The notes under the pieces: generated by a model
Database searches by the model: none
The model's input: only the letters and a program-made list of their open reading frames with translations
Told to the model about the DNA's origin: nothing
Part shown: piece by piece, positions 10,057-20,569 of the stretch
How positions within the stretch are numbered: position 1 is the stretch's first letter
Layout of the letters: the number at the start of each line of letters is the position of its first letter
DNA from: Aspidiotus rigidus
Taxonomy: Eukaryota > Arthropoda > Insecta > Hemiptera > Diaspididae
Assembly (NCBI GenBank): GCA_035079385.1
Contig: JAVHKY010000025.1
Span: 15,350,501-15,414,500, forward strand
DNA: 64,000 bases
Direction: 5' to 3'
Program-made: the position numbers and the translations under genes

Positions 10057-12922
10057 TACAAATGAACATCAAAAGCACGATACAAAAGTGAAACAAACAG
10101 AATAAAACGAATTACTCATACGATGGTATTATCATGTCCCGCAGAAAGGCAATATGAGATGAGTACCGAATCACTTTTGTACGGAGCTCGCGATACTTCC
10201 ACAAAATTCTGGCAGTAGTAGCCGTATTAATAAATAAAATGTGGTCTTTGCAACTCGTCATACTTAATAATAAAGAAACTTTACAGAGATGCACATAAAA
10301 TTATATTTTCCAAGGGAGGAAATACAAGGTAGACGCACCTTTCGCGACGACGTTAGAACGCCGCATCATCAGTACAAATGAACATCAAAAGCACGATACA
10401 AAAGTGAAACAAACAGAATAAAACGAATTACTCATACGATGGTATTATCATGTCCCGCAGAAAGGCAATATGAGATGAGTACCGAATCACTTTTGTACGG
10501 AGCTCGCGATACTTCCACAAAATTCTGGCAGTGGTAGCCGTATTAATAAATAAAATGTGGTCTTTGCAACTCGTCATACTTAATAATAAAGAAACTTTAC
10601 AGAGATGCACATAAAATTATATTTTCCAAGGGAGGAAATACAAGGTAGACGCACGTTTCGCGACGACGTTAGAACGCCGCATCATCAGTACAAATGAACA
10701 TCAAAAGCACGATACAAAAGTGAAACAAACAGAATAAAACGAATTACTCATACGATGGTATTATCATGTCCCGCAGAAAGGCAATATGAGATGAGTACCG
10801 AATCACTTTTGTACGGAGCTCGCGATACTTCCACAAAATTCTGGCAGTAGTAGCCGTATTAATAAATAAAATGTGGTCTTTGCAACTCGTCATACTTAAT
10901 AATAAAGAAACTTTACAGAGATGCACATAAAATTATATTTTCCAAGGGAGGAAATACAAGGTAGACGCACGTTTCGCGACGACGTTAGAACGCCGCATCA
11001 TCAGTACAAATGAACATCAAAAGCACGATACAAAAGTGAAACAAACAGAATAAAACGAATTACTCATACGATGGTATTATCATGTCCCGCAGAAAGGCAA
11101 TATGAGATGAGTACCGAATCACTTTTGTACGGAGCTCGCGATACTTCCACAAAATTCTGGCAGTGGTAGCCGTATTAATAAATAAAATGTGGTCTTTGCA
11201 ACTCGTCATACTTAATAATAAAGAAACTTTACAGAGATGCACATAAAATTATATTTTCCAAGGGAGGAAATACAAGGTAGACGCACGTTTCGCGACGACG
11301 TTAGAACGCCGCATCATCAGTACAGATGAACATCAAAAGCACGATACAAAAGTGAAACAAACAGAATAAAACGAATTACTCATACGATGGTATTATCATG
11401 TCCCGCAGAAAGGCAATATGAGATGAGTACCGAATCACTTTTGTACGGAGCTCGCGATACTTCCACAAAATTCTGGCAGTGGTAGCCGTATTAATAAATA
11501 AAATGTGGTCTTTGCAACTCGTCATACTTAATAATAAAGAAACTTTACAGAGATGCACATAAAATTATATTTTCCAAGGGAGGAAATACAAGGTAGACGC
11601 ACGTTTCGCGACGACGTTAGAACGCCGCATCATCAGTACAAATGAACATCAAAAGCACGATACAAAAGTGAAACAAACAGAATAAAACGAATTACTCATA
11701 CGATGGTATTATCATGTCCCGCAGAAAGGCAATATGAGATGAGTACCGAATCACTTTTGTACGGAGCTCGCGATACTTCCACAAAATTCTGGCAGTAGTA
11801 GCCGTATTAATAAATAAAATGTGGTCTTTGCAACTCGTCATACTTAATAATAAAGAAACTTTACAGAGATGCACATAAAATTATATTTTCCAAGGGAGGA
11901 AATACAAGGTAGACGCACGTTTCGCGACGACGTTAGAACGCCGCATCATCAGTACAAATGAACATCAAAAGCACGATACAAAAGTGAAACAAACAGAATA
12001 AAACGAATTACTCATACGATGGTATTATCATGTCCCGCAGAAAGGCAATATGAGATGAGTACCGAATCACTTTTGTACGGAGCTCGCGATACTTCCACAA
12101 AATTCTGGCAGTGGTAGCCGTATTAATAAATAAAATGTGGTCTTTGCAACTCGTCATACTTAATAATAAAGAAACTTTACAGAGATGCACATAAAATTAT
12201 ATTTTCCAAGGGAGGAAATACAAGGTAGACGCACGTTTCGCGACGACGTTAGAACGCCGCATCATCAGTACAGATGAACATCAAAAGCACGATACAAAAG
12301 TGAAACAAACAGAATAAAACGAATTACTCATACGATGGTATTATCATGTCCCGCAGAAAGGCAATATGAGATGAGTACCGAATCACTTTTGTACGGAGCT
12401 CGCGATACTTCCACAAAATTCTGGCAGTAGTAGCCGTATTAATAAATAAAATGTGGTCTTTGCAACTCGTCATACTTAATAATAAAGAAACTTTACAGAG
12501 ATGCACATAAAATTATATTTTCCAAGGGAGGAAATACAAGGTAGACGCACGTTTCGCGACGACGTTAGAACGCCGCATCATCAGTACAGATGAACATCAA
12601 AAGCACGATACAAAAGTGAAACAAACAGAATAAAACGAATTACTCATACGATGGTATTATCATGTCCCGCAGAAAGGCAATATGAGATGAGTACCGAATC
12701 ACTTTTGTACGGAGCTCGCGATACTTCCACAAAATTCTGGCAGTAGTAGCCGTATTAATAAATAAAATGTGGTCTTTGCAACTCGTCATACTTAATAATA
12801 AAGAAACTTTACAGAGATGCACATAAAATTATATTTTCCAAGGGAGGAAATACAAGGTAGACGCACGTTTCGCGACGACGTTAGAACGCCGCATCATCAG
12901 TACAAATGAACATCAAAAGCAC

Positions 12923-13168
12923 ATCGCGAGCTCCGTACAAAAGTGATTCGGTACTCATCTCATATTGCCTTTCTGCGGGACATGATAATACCATCGTATG
13001 AGTAATTCGTTTTATTCTGTTTGTTTCACTTTTGTATCGTGCTTTTGATGTTCATTTGTACTGATGATGCGGCGTTCTAACGTCGTCGCGAAACGTGCGT
13101 CTACCTTGTATTTCCTCCCTTGGAAAATATAATTTTATGTGCATCTCTGTAAAGTTTCTTTATTATTA
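12923..13168 (+). repeat. Inverted partial retrozyme unit
   Basis: This is the reverse complement of about 246 bases of the 316-bp unit. It begins at ATCGCGAGCTCCGTAC and ends at TTTCTTTATTATTAAG, directly against the right target repeat. With the last direct unit it forms a long hairpin. Inverted truncated copies at one end are a known trait of Penelope-like insertions, which favours insertion as one event. Confidence 0.85.
13061..13101 (+). ncRNA. Hammerhead ribozyme core in the inverted copy
   Basis: CTGATGA at 13061-13067, stem II 13069-13089, GAAAC 13090-13094, loop GTGC and GTC ending at 13101. The core is identical to the direct copies but on the + strand, so read-through from the left would also make a cleavable RNA. 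Confidence 0.75.
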
Positions 13169-13182
13169 AGCCCTAATTATAT
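13169..13182. repeat. Right 14-bp target-site duplication of the retrozyme array
   Basis: AGCCCTAATTATAT matches 9902-9915 exactly and abuts the inverted unit. Confidence 0.8.
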
Positions 13183-13716
13183 CCCACGCTCTACTGTCTC
13201 GCGCAGTGAAACTTTTTGACCATTGGGTGCTGCGCTAGTATGCGATTTATTGCGATCTTACGACACATAGAATGAGATCTACCCATGTACAATGAGCTGC
13301 AACAAATACGTCTACCTAGATATTTTACTTCTGTTCCTAAATCTAGCCACTTCCTAGGTATGGATGGCATATGAATCATGAATTGTATCCTTTTCAAAGT
13401 TCTTAACAATTTTCTGTACGGTTCTATTCTAATTTCATTGGTCGGAACTACCTGCAACATATAGATTGTCGTTACGCTGTGAGATCAGTTCACATACTAT
13501 ATTTGATCGTCGGTTAAATAACCATCATCAAGTGATAGTAGATCATAAATTCCGAAGACAGGAAGGAAAGGGAACCACAAAAATTCATGAGAGGAGCTAG
13601 AAGCCAAAATTAGGCTCCTCAAGAAGATAAGGGGCACTTCCTTCAACCTCTAGCACTCGCATCTTAACGCATACAGTACAAGCAATGAAAACAAAAAATG
13701 GTCTCATAAATATTTT
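13183..13716. other. Stretch without recognised genes
   Basis: It lies between the retrozyme array and the MULE. No motif, repeat or splice-bounded exon was recognised. An 89-codon - strand ORF (13191-13460) has no recognisable domain. Confidence 0.4.
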
Positions 13717-14395
13717 GGGCTACACAAGGGGAAATTATTGTAAATGGTCAAGTTGGTGCCCCGAAAAACATATCAAAGTTCCCCCCCCACCTTGTGCTAA
13801 AGTTTTTGTGGCACGTTTTAGCCCCCCAAAATCGGTTTTTTGCGAATATCTCGAAAAATTTGGGCTCAATGAAAAAAAGTCTTCAGACAAAAAATGTTCC
13901 TCGTAAAATTTGCTACATTTTAGTGTTGTAAGTTCAATTAGAAGCTCAAGAAGTTCGTACAAAGTTGGAAGCTTTAGGATGAAAATCTGTTTTTTGAAAA
14001 TATCTCGAAAAATCAAGCTCCAATTAAAAAAAGTTTCGAACCAAAAGTGTTCCTCGTGAAATTTTCTACAGAATGGACTACCTCAACTTTCTACAAAAGT
14101 TGGTAAAAATTTTGGAGCTTTTGGAACCGAATTAAGCTTTTTCAAATAACTCGAAAAATCGAACCCCAATTTAAAAATGTCTTGCGTAAAAATTATTCCT
14201 CGTAAAATTTACCATAAAATGAACTATTTATCTTTCATTGTCAGTCTAATGGTGAGCTTGAAAAGTTTTTGATAGTTATGAGCTTTCGAAAGAAAAATGA
14301 TTTTTCGCAAATGTCACTGAAAATCGAGCTTCAATAAGAAAAATTTTTGGAAAAAAAATACTCCTCGTAAATATTGTCTGAATTTCCTTCCAAAG
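13717..14395 (+). repeat. Left TIR of the MULE, made of tandem subrepeats
   Basis: Within the arm a unit of about 140-155 bp recurs, each with TATCTCGAAAAAT or a close variant, then a CTCCAATT-like word, then TTCCTCGTAAAATTT or similar (starts near 13848, 14001, 14146 and 14310). Copies diverge more toward the interior. Confidence 0.7.
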
Positions 14396-14514
14396 TTTGT
14401 CCGAAAGTTGTGTGACAATGACAATACTGTACCGAAAAACTTGTCACAATGCAGCTACCACATAAGAGAAAAATACTGGACAATACGTAGGTATAGTAAG
14501 GGTAGGGCGTTTGA

Positions 14515-14590
14515 AGGATGTCGAGGGGTAAACTAGCGGTTGGTAGCGCGCCTGACTGCCAGCCGTGTGTTGACTGGATATCTGAAAAAC
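14515..14590 (+). repeat. Possible tRNA-derived SINE head inside the MULE
   Basis: CTAGCGGTTGGTAGCGCGCC resembles an A box with its D arm, and CTGACTGCCAGCC resembles the anticodon-arm region of many insect SINE heads. The expected B box has decayed to something like TGTTGACTGG. Low confidence. Confidence 0.35.
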
Positions 14591-15049
14591 GGACTGGTTC
14601 ATCAATATTTTGCCAGTCGCAGTGATCAAGGAAATGAATGGATAGTAGGTAAAAATCCTACCACACCCCTAAAGCATTATATCAGCTTGTATAGAGGCAT
14701 GAGACGCATTCAGTCGTTTCCTCTATGAGAAACCGGATGTAATTTTCACAATGCTGTCTCGAACACAGTACCTTTTCTCAAGTAGTTTCCAACTCTGACG
14801 ACGATAACTCGCAGCTTGTTTCGTTAACTGCTTGGTATGTTGCCTTTATTAACTGTGTTAATCGCGAGGCCAACAGGGAACCTGTTTTATGGGGGTTTCT
14901 TTGCTTATACTTTTTCTAAATAAAGATTTAAGTTTGTTTCTCAGTATCTTGAAAGTTGGAACTCGAAAGTCCATATTTCTCCAAGTCTCGCCACCGTATC
15001 AGATACAGCTCAATACTCAACATTTTTCAAGTCCCTCTCCCATCATACC

Positions 15050-15420
15050 GTAGATGATATATAGTTGTTGTAGACGTAGTCACTGAATTTGTGGATCTGA
15101 CCATGCGATGGTTCGCGAGAGACAAATTCTGTTAGGAAGAAATCTTCAATTGTATCAGGTGGAAGAAACGGAAGACCAAAAAATGACCGTAGGTATAAGA
15201 GCCTTCAGCTGTCGCGCTCCGGTACACTTTTGCTAATCCGAGGCTCTCCAATTTTCGGTGCCACGCTTGCCCAAGATGAAAACGGCATCCGCGAATGGTA
15301 CTTTCTGGTCACACAGCGCTAACTGCCGAAAGGATACTTTGCTCGAAATCAGTATATACGATCTTAGGTGAGAAAGCGAGGGGGAGGAACAGTTTCAGTT
15401 TCCCATCCGTGTGGCATAAA
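15050..15420 (-). pseudogene. MULE transposase fragment (broken)
   Basis: On the - strand, from about 15420 downward, the translation gives LPLAFSPKIVYTDFEQSILS, then an in-frame TGA, then PESTIRGCRFHLGQAWHRKL and LESLGLAKVY. About 25 codons later a frameshift is needed to continue into FFGLPFLPPDTIEDFF and KFSDYVYNNYI. The order TDFE, GCRFH..Q..R, then FGLPFLPP matches the C-terminal half of insect MULE transposases. Upstream, the frame runs into the minisatellite and loses similarity. Downstream it is cut by a TATCATAC-type repeat. With at least one stop and one frameshift it is a pseudogene. The catalytic N-terminal part was not found. Confidence 0.8.
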
Positions 15421-15479
15421 GGTAGCCTAATACCCTTTTTTTTAGGCGTACTTTTACCGTTCAAAACACGGTAAGTCAA

Positions 15480-15640
15480 TATCATACTTTTGCTTCGGAC
15501 GCAAGTTCTACGTGCCACATTTTGCAATTTCATATTTTTTCGGACGCATTTTGGGTGTGTTTTCGAACGCAAGTTGGAGGTATTTTTGGACGCAAGTTGG
15601 AGGTACTCGTATTTTCGGACGCAAGTTGGATGTAGTCTGA
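15480..15640 (+). repeat. Minisatellite, unit about 25-30 bp
   Basis: Imperfect repeats of TTTTCGGACGCAAGTTGGAG occur about five times, some shortened. It lies inside the MULE and creates an artificial basic ORF on the - strand. Confidence 0.7.
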
Positions 15641-16126
15641 AATTTATCTAAAACTTTATTAGAATAAAAAGAAGATTTTCAAAAAATATTCCAAGTCAAT
15701 AGGTAAAAGCGTTTAAATAATAGACATATAAACATATTATTGTGATCGCAGTCGCGTCTCTTGTTCAAGAATACAGACAAAAGTTCTATTTAATAAAAAA
15801 AGCACCTCTAACGTGCTGCAGTTTAGAAAGTAGCACCAAAATCCAGTACTCAAGAATACAGGATGTGAAGGTAGTAGAGAAATACGGTACACAGTTGCGT
15901 GTAGGTACCCTTTTTCGATGAATCAAATTGCGTCAACGGATACATACAGCGAGCGTACAATTTTTAATAAGAGTTTTTCTTCTATGGGAGCTAAAATTTC
16001 CATTTATGGCTTAAAAGTTGCTCTGGAATAATACAAATATGTGGCGAAGATTTGAAGTCGATAGGTACAGCGGTTTTCGAGTTATAAGATGACAGACAGA
16101 CAAACAGACAAACTTTCTGCTTTATA

Positions 16127-16790
16127 TATTTAGATTTCACGAGGAACCCTTTTTGTTTGAAACGTTTTTAAATTTGGAGTTCGATTATATGAGATATTTG
16201 AAAAAATCCATTTTGTTTTCAAAAGCTGGGTGCTTTCAGCATACTTCGAAACAAAATGCAGATAGTCAATTTTGAAGAAAATTTTGCAGAAAACATTTTT
16301 TTTTTCTTCAATTTTTTTCTAATTGGAGCTCAATCTTCCGAGGTATTTGAAAAAGTTTAATTTGGTGTTCCAAAAACTCCGAACTTTTTACCAACTTTTG
16401 TAGAAAGTTGAGGTAGTCCATTCTGTAGCAAATTTCACGAGGAACACTTTTTGTTCGAAACTTTTTTTAATTGGAGCTTGATTTTTCGAGATATTTTCAA
16501 AAAACAGATTTTCATCCTAAAGCTTCCAAATTTGTACAAATTTTTTGAGCTTTTAATTGGACTTACAACAAAGTTCGAGTACACTAAAATATAGCAAATT
16601 TTACGAGGAACATTTTTTGTCTGAAGACTTTTTTTCATTGAGCCCAAATTTTTCGAGATATTCGCAAAAAACCGATTTTGGGGGGCTAAAACGTGCCACA
16701 AAAACTTTAGCACAAGGTGGGGGGGGAACTTTGATATGTTTTTCGAGGCACCAAACTTGACTATTTACAATAATTTCCCCTTATGCACCC
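16127..16790 (-). repeat. Right TIR of the MULE
   Basis: This is the inverted counterpart of 13717-14395, with the same tandem organisation (TTTACGAGGAA ... TTTTTCGAGATATT on the + strand). The outer 200 bases are the most similar. Confidence 0.75.
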
Positions 16791-18759
16791 TAAAACGTTT
16801 ACGACGATTTCTTTATCGCCTGTACTAATACTATTTGAAAGAATTAGCACTGGTTGATTGCTGCGACTATTAATCAGACGATCATGCTAAATATCGAGGG
16901 TGGAAAAGCTCCTATTCTAGAGTTTGCCATCCCGTCTTTTCATACTCTACTTCAATGAAGAAAAACACTTATGCCAAATATCGGTTCTTCTCTAGATATG
17001 CTATGTGGTCACTTTATAAAACAAATCAAATTAAACGTCTTGACAAAGCAATCTAGCAGTCCCACGAGCAAAATTCTCCTAAGATAATTTGCAGACTAAC
17101 AATCAAAACGAGGTCTTCCCTCGGCAAACTCAGACTTACGTAGTTTCTCAATTCTGACGCGCCTGTTCGTGAATTAAGCCTAGTTTCGAGGATGCATTTG
17201 TCGCCAACCACTAAACCAGGGCGTCAAAATAACGAACGTTCATTTACCGTATGGTAATCCTAATCTCTTAGACAAACGCACGTCATTATTCTAGAGTTTG
17301 GCTTGATAAAGGTATAGTACACACAGTATATAGTCGTTTCTTTTCATTCTCGAAGTTGTTTGTCTATGTCGTTCAACCGCATATTTTCCTCTTGAGGGGC
17401 TTCGCAGCCAAGCTTAATGAAAGTTCCACCGGAACAAGTGAACAGTATTTTATTAGTATAACTGAAAATACAGACGAGGCGATAAGTTTTCATTCTTGGG
17501 ATTAGAGTGAGCAAAATAATATTAATGCCTCTGTACACAGAGCAAAGAAGTAGGCTAGCTGAATCGTGTAAAGTACTTCGGACAGTACGTGAGAGAGAAA
17601 AAATAATAAGAATTTATTCCGGACGCGATGTACGTATTAGGTTTTTCTTACGTACGTCGTATGTTCGTGTATAAGAAATAGAGGTTCGTTGCCATAGAAG
17701 GAACTACATGTAGAATACTGAATCACAAATCTCGTTAATTCTCGTTAAAATCTGTTACATTATGGGTGGAAGACGTGAGACAAACTCGAAATAATCGTTT
17801 TTATTTGTAGCCGGGGTAGGCCTGTAGCAGAACGCGGTGAAAACTTCGTCACATTGTTCCTTTTTTGTCGAGGAAAACGAATTTGAAATTAGAGGAGACC
17901 GATAATTGCACCGGAGGAAACTGACTAAAATAATGAGAAGACAAAACTGAACAGAACAGCGGTGAGGGTGCGAGATTTCATTAATTAAAGCGACACGATG
18001 TTCGTGACAATCTTACAAAACTGAATTTACTGATGAGAACGGCGATTCCCTGAAGTATAACAATTCGAGCTGTTTGAAAAATCTATCTATCTTTGGAAAG
18101 ATATAAGTCAAGAGGTATAATTTTGTATACAATGTAACACAAACTAAACAGAATAATACCTCTTTTTCGACGTTGCTGCTGCCGATACTCCCCAGCATTC
18201 TAATGAAAAAGTGAGAAAAATCTCGTCGGATTTTTATTTCGCAGGATTGTGAACAACAGTCGTTTTGCTGACATGAAAATGAGAAATGTACTGTACGATG
18301 TCAATATCTCAACTTGAGGCATGAAGGGAAACGTTGGAAAGGTACTGTTCACATCTACAGAGAGTGCTAGCCATTGAAGTTAAAATTACCGAGCTTATTT
18401 ACATAGCATCCCAGGTTGAACAATACAGTTACTAAAACAAACTAAGCAATTACCCTGTGACGAATCATAGAAAGAAAGGTAGAAGGAAGACAGCCAACCA
18501 AGACCCTGAAGCTGAGGATACTTTAAGACCTAATGGCTACGAGTTACACATAGCGACAGACGAGAAATATGAGTGGCACTACACTTCTGTGATGTCACAA
18601 TACTCGCGAGTCTTTGAAGTCCAATGAAGATGAAAATATCCAACAAGATCATTGAAAAATGGTGACTCAAATCAACTCAAGGGATGAACAGGAATACTAG
18701 CCTCAAAGAATTGATTCGCTATTTTGACCAAAAGTCAACTTCGATTTTGAGTTGTTTTA
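16791..18759. other. Stretch without recognised genes
   Basis: The sequence looks mostly single-copy. A possible A-box word (TGGTTTAGTGGTTGGCG on the - strand, about 17198-17220) may be another SINE head. A - strand frame near 17341-17430 ends in a hydrophilic stretch (APQEENMRLNDIDKQL) but lacks a convincing acceptor site. Confidence 0.35.
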
Positions 18760-19680
18760 GTTCCAACCGGTGTCAACCGAAAATCGACCTACAATGAATG
18801 ACTGGAAGTCGACACACCATCGACTCATCGTCGGAGTCGGAATCGCGAGTCGACTGCTGGTGTTGAAGACTAATGACTGAAAATCGACAGATGTCTGTTT
18901 TGAGTGGATTAAAGACTTGCAATCGACGCCAAAATTTTGTAGATTTCAAGTGCATACCCAATATGGTAGAGTTTCAAAACCGAGGTCAAGAATGAGTCGA
19001 CAATTAAAATTAGATTATAATGTCGACTGCAAATCTTACCTCGATTCGGAAATTGCTGTACTGATCGAGCATAATTATGATTCTCAATTATGGTCCTCGT
19101 TATGTGACTATGGGTATATTCTGTCTGCGAGTAGCGAAGTCACCAAACAAACAGAACACTTCAACGAGGTAACTGTGCATCGACTCTCGATCAACATCAA
19201 TATGAGGTTGATTCAAAAGTCGATCAGGATCGACTTCGAATCGACCCGACAGAGCAATAGATTTCAAGTCCGTGAAATATTGCGACAAGTCAAAATTAAG
19301 TCGACTTCTGATGTGAGATCAATTTCAACAATTCACCGACGCAATTTTGATACTTTGACATCAATATTGCTCTGCCAAATCAGTTGAAATGGAGTCAAAA
19401 TTGGCCAACCCCATATCAACCTGATATCAACATTGACGTAGGGCCAAAATTCTTCACCAATTTAACGTTCTGAAGTGGGCATTTATCAACCCCAAATTAA
19501 TTTTGATATCAATGTTGATGTGATCTCAATTTCCATCAAGTATCAATGCAATCTTGACAGAAACGGGTCTACAGTTGAAAGAATTCATGGACTATGTGAA
19601 AACAATATCGATCTGCCAAATGATTTAGAATGGAGTTAAAATTGGCCAACCTCATTTCAGTATGTTATCAACATAAAAAA
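18760..19680. repeat. TTGAC/GTCAA-rich dispersed repeat, longest copy
   Basis: About 0.9 kb is saturated with TCGAC, GTCGAC, TTGATATCAAC and TCAACATTGACG words. A 156-codon ORF (18917-19387) crosses it but consists of the repeated words in translation. The motif ATGGAGTCAAAATTGGCCAAC near 19390 recurs at 19630. Confidence 0.6.
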
Positions 19681-20560
19681 ATTATCATTTCTTAATAATC
19701 AATAATTAAAAATCATCAGAAAACCCTTCAATTTTCTCACACATTTTCAAATTTATCTCTGACCTACTTCCTTCCATCAACATTTAAATTCAATTCATTT
19801 TTTCCGTTTTTCCTTTGAGGTAAGGCCCAGTAGCCATCCTCTTTCCAACCCCCTTTTTTTTTTTTTTAATGATTTACTTTCTTTAAATTCTAAAGAGCGA
19901 TTAAATCAATCTTTTTAATCCAAGAAATCAAACTCGGCTCCAGTCCTTACAACGGATTGCTATGTCGGAGTACTATTGTTTTCATTTTTTTTTTTTTTTT
20001 TTTTTTTATGCATGTGTGTAATTTTTTTCCCCGCCCCCTTTTTTTTTGTTTTGTTTTATATTGTCTTGTTTTGTTTTTTTATTTTTTTGTTTTTTTTTTA
20101 TTCTGTGTTTTTCTTTTATAATTTTCTCTATGGTTGGATGTAATAAAAAAAAAAAATTAATTTATTTATTATTATGAAATTTTTAAATTAAAAAATTGAT
20201 ATTATTGTTCAAAAAATAATAATTATTCTCAAAGAGATAAATATTAAATTAGAAAAATTCATTATAATAATGAATAATATAATGCGTAAATTTATTTTTA
20301 TAAGTAATAATTTTTTAATGATTTACAAAATCATTGTTGATTATTTAATTAAATTTTGGAATTTTATTGATTTTTTTATTATATTAATTTCAATAATAAA
20401 AATTAAATTGGCATTTGATTGAAATTTATCAATATTTAATTATTTATAATATTTTAATTGATTTATTTATTTTGATAAATTTAATTTTTTATTCATAATT
20501 ATAGTATTAATAATTAGAATTTTAATTATTTACTATAATTTTAATAAATGATAATAATTA
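19681..20560. other. Homopolymer-rich and extremely AT-rich block
   Basis: T-runs at about 19854-19869, 19986-20007 and 20038-20100 are followed by a GGTTGGATGTAATAAAAA stretch that could be the tail of a LINE 3' end. Then about 400 bases are almost only A and T (20150-20560). No coding frame was found. Confidence 0.4.
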
Positions 20561-20569
20561 TTCGAATGT

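Larger units (their letters stand above)
9902..13182 (-). mobile_element. Retrozyme-like element: tandem hammerhead-ribozyme array with flanking 14-bp repeats
   Basis: About 9.5 head-to-tail copies of a 316-bp unit run from 9916 to about 12922. An inverted partial copy of about 246 bp follows (about 12923-13168). The whole block is bounded by a perfect direct repeat, AGCCCTAATTATAT, at 9902-9915 and 13169-13182, as expected for a target-site duplication. Each full unit has a hammerhead core on the - strand. Units differ at only a few positions, for example A/G at the site near 10215 plus multiples of 316, A/G near 10057 plus multiples of 316, and one C at 10339. A 60-codon ORF recurs in nine units, but it survives because the DNA is nearly identical and shows no sign of protein-level selection. 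Animal retrozymes known from other phyla have this build: repeats of a few hundred bp, type I hammerheads with a very short stem III, no coding capacity, and presumed use of Penelope-like reverse transcriptase. That mechanism is inferred here. Confidence 0.85.
13717..16790 (-). mobile_element. MULE (Mutator-like) DNA transposon relic with long TIRs
   Basis: The two ends are inverted copies, 13717-14395 against about 16127-16790. Both start GGG and share AAGGGGAAATTATTGTAAAT, then a long T-rich block ending in TTCCTCGTAAAATTT. Between them, on the - strand, lies a decayed transposase (15050-15420) with the conserved TDFE and GCRFH block of the MULE family, so the element is assigned to Mutator. 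Long TIRs fit that superfamily. Inside are a possible SINE head (about 14515-14590), an AACAGGGAACCTGTTTTATG repeat (about 14868-14890) and a minisatellite (15480-15640), so it is old and has gathered insertions. No clear 9-bp target duplication was resolved. Confidence 0.8.

Noticed and set aside
10112..12822. Nine identical 60-codon ORFs in the 316-bp array as a repeated peptide gene
   Set aside because: The DNA itself is nearly identical between units, so an ORF kept by chance would look the same. It lacks a recognisable domain, and the conserved function visible is the ribozyme core on the same strand.
9916..13168. CRISPR array or plain satellite
   Set aside because: There are no variable spacers, so not CRISPR. 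The flanking 14-bp duplication and the ribozyme make an inserted element likelier than plain satellite DNA.
17341..17538. Terminal exon of a - strand gene ending in NMRLNDIDKQLRE
   Set aside because: The hydrophilic end looks protein-like, but I found no good acceptor with a pyrimidine tract and no poly(A) signal.
18917..19387. 156-codon ORF
   Set aside because: It spans the TTGAC/GTCAA repeat and consists of repeated words; no domain and no splice context.
20150..20560. Nuclear copy of mitochondrial DNA
   Set aside because: The extreme AT content is suggestive, but translation in the invertebrate mitochondrial code gave no stretch I could match to a mitochondrial protein.
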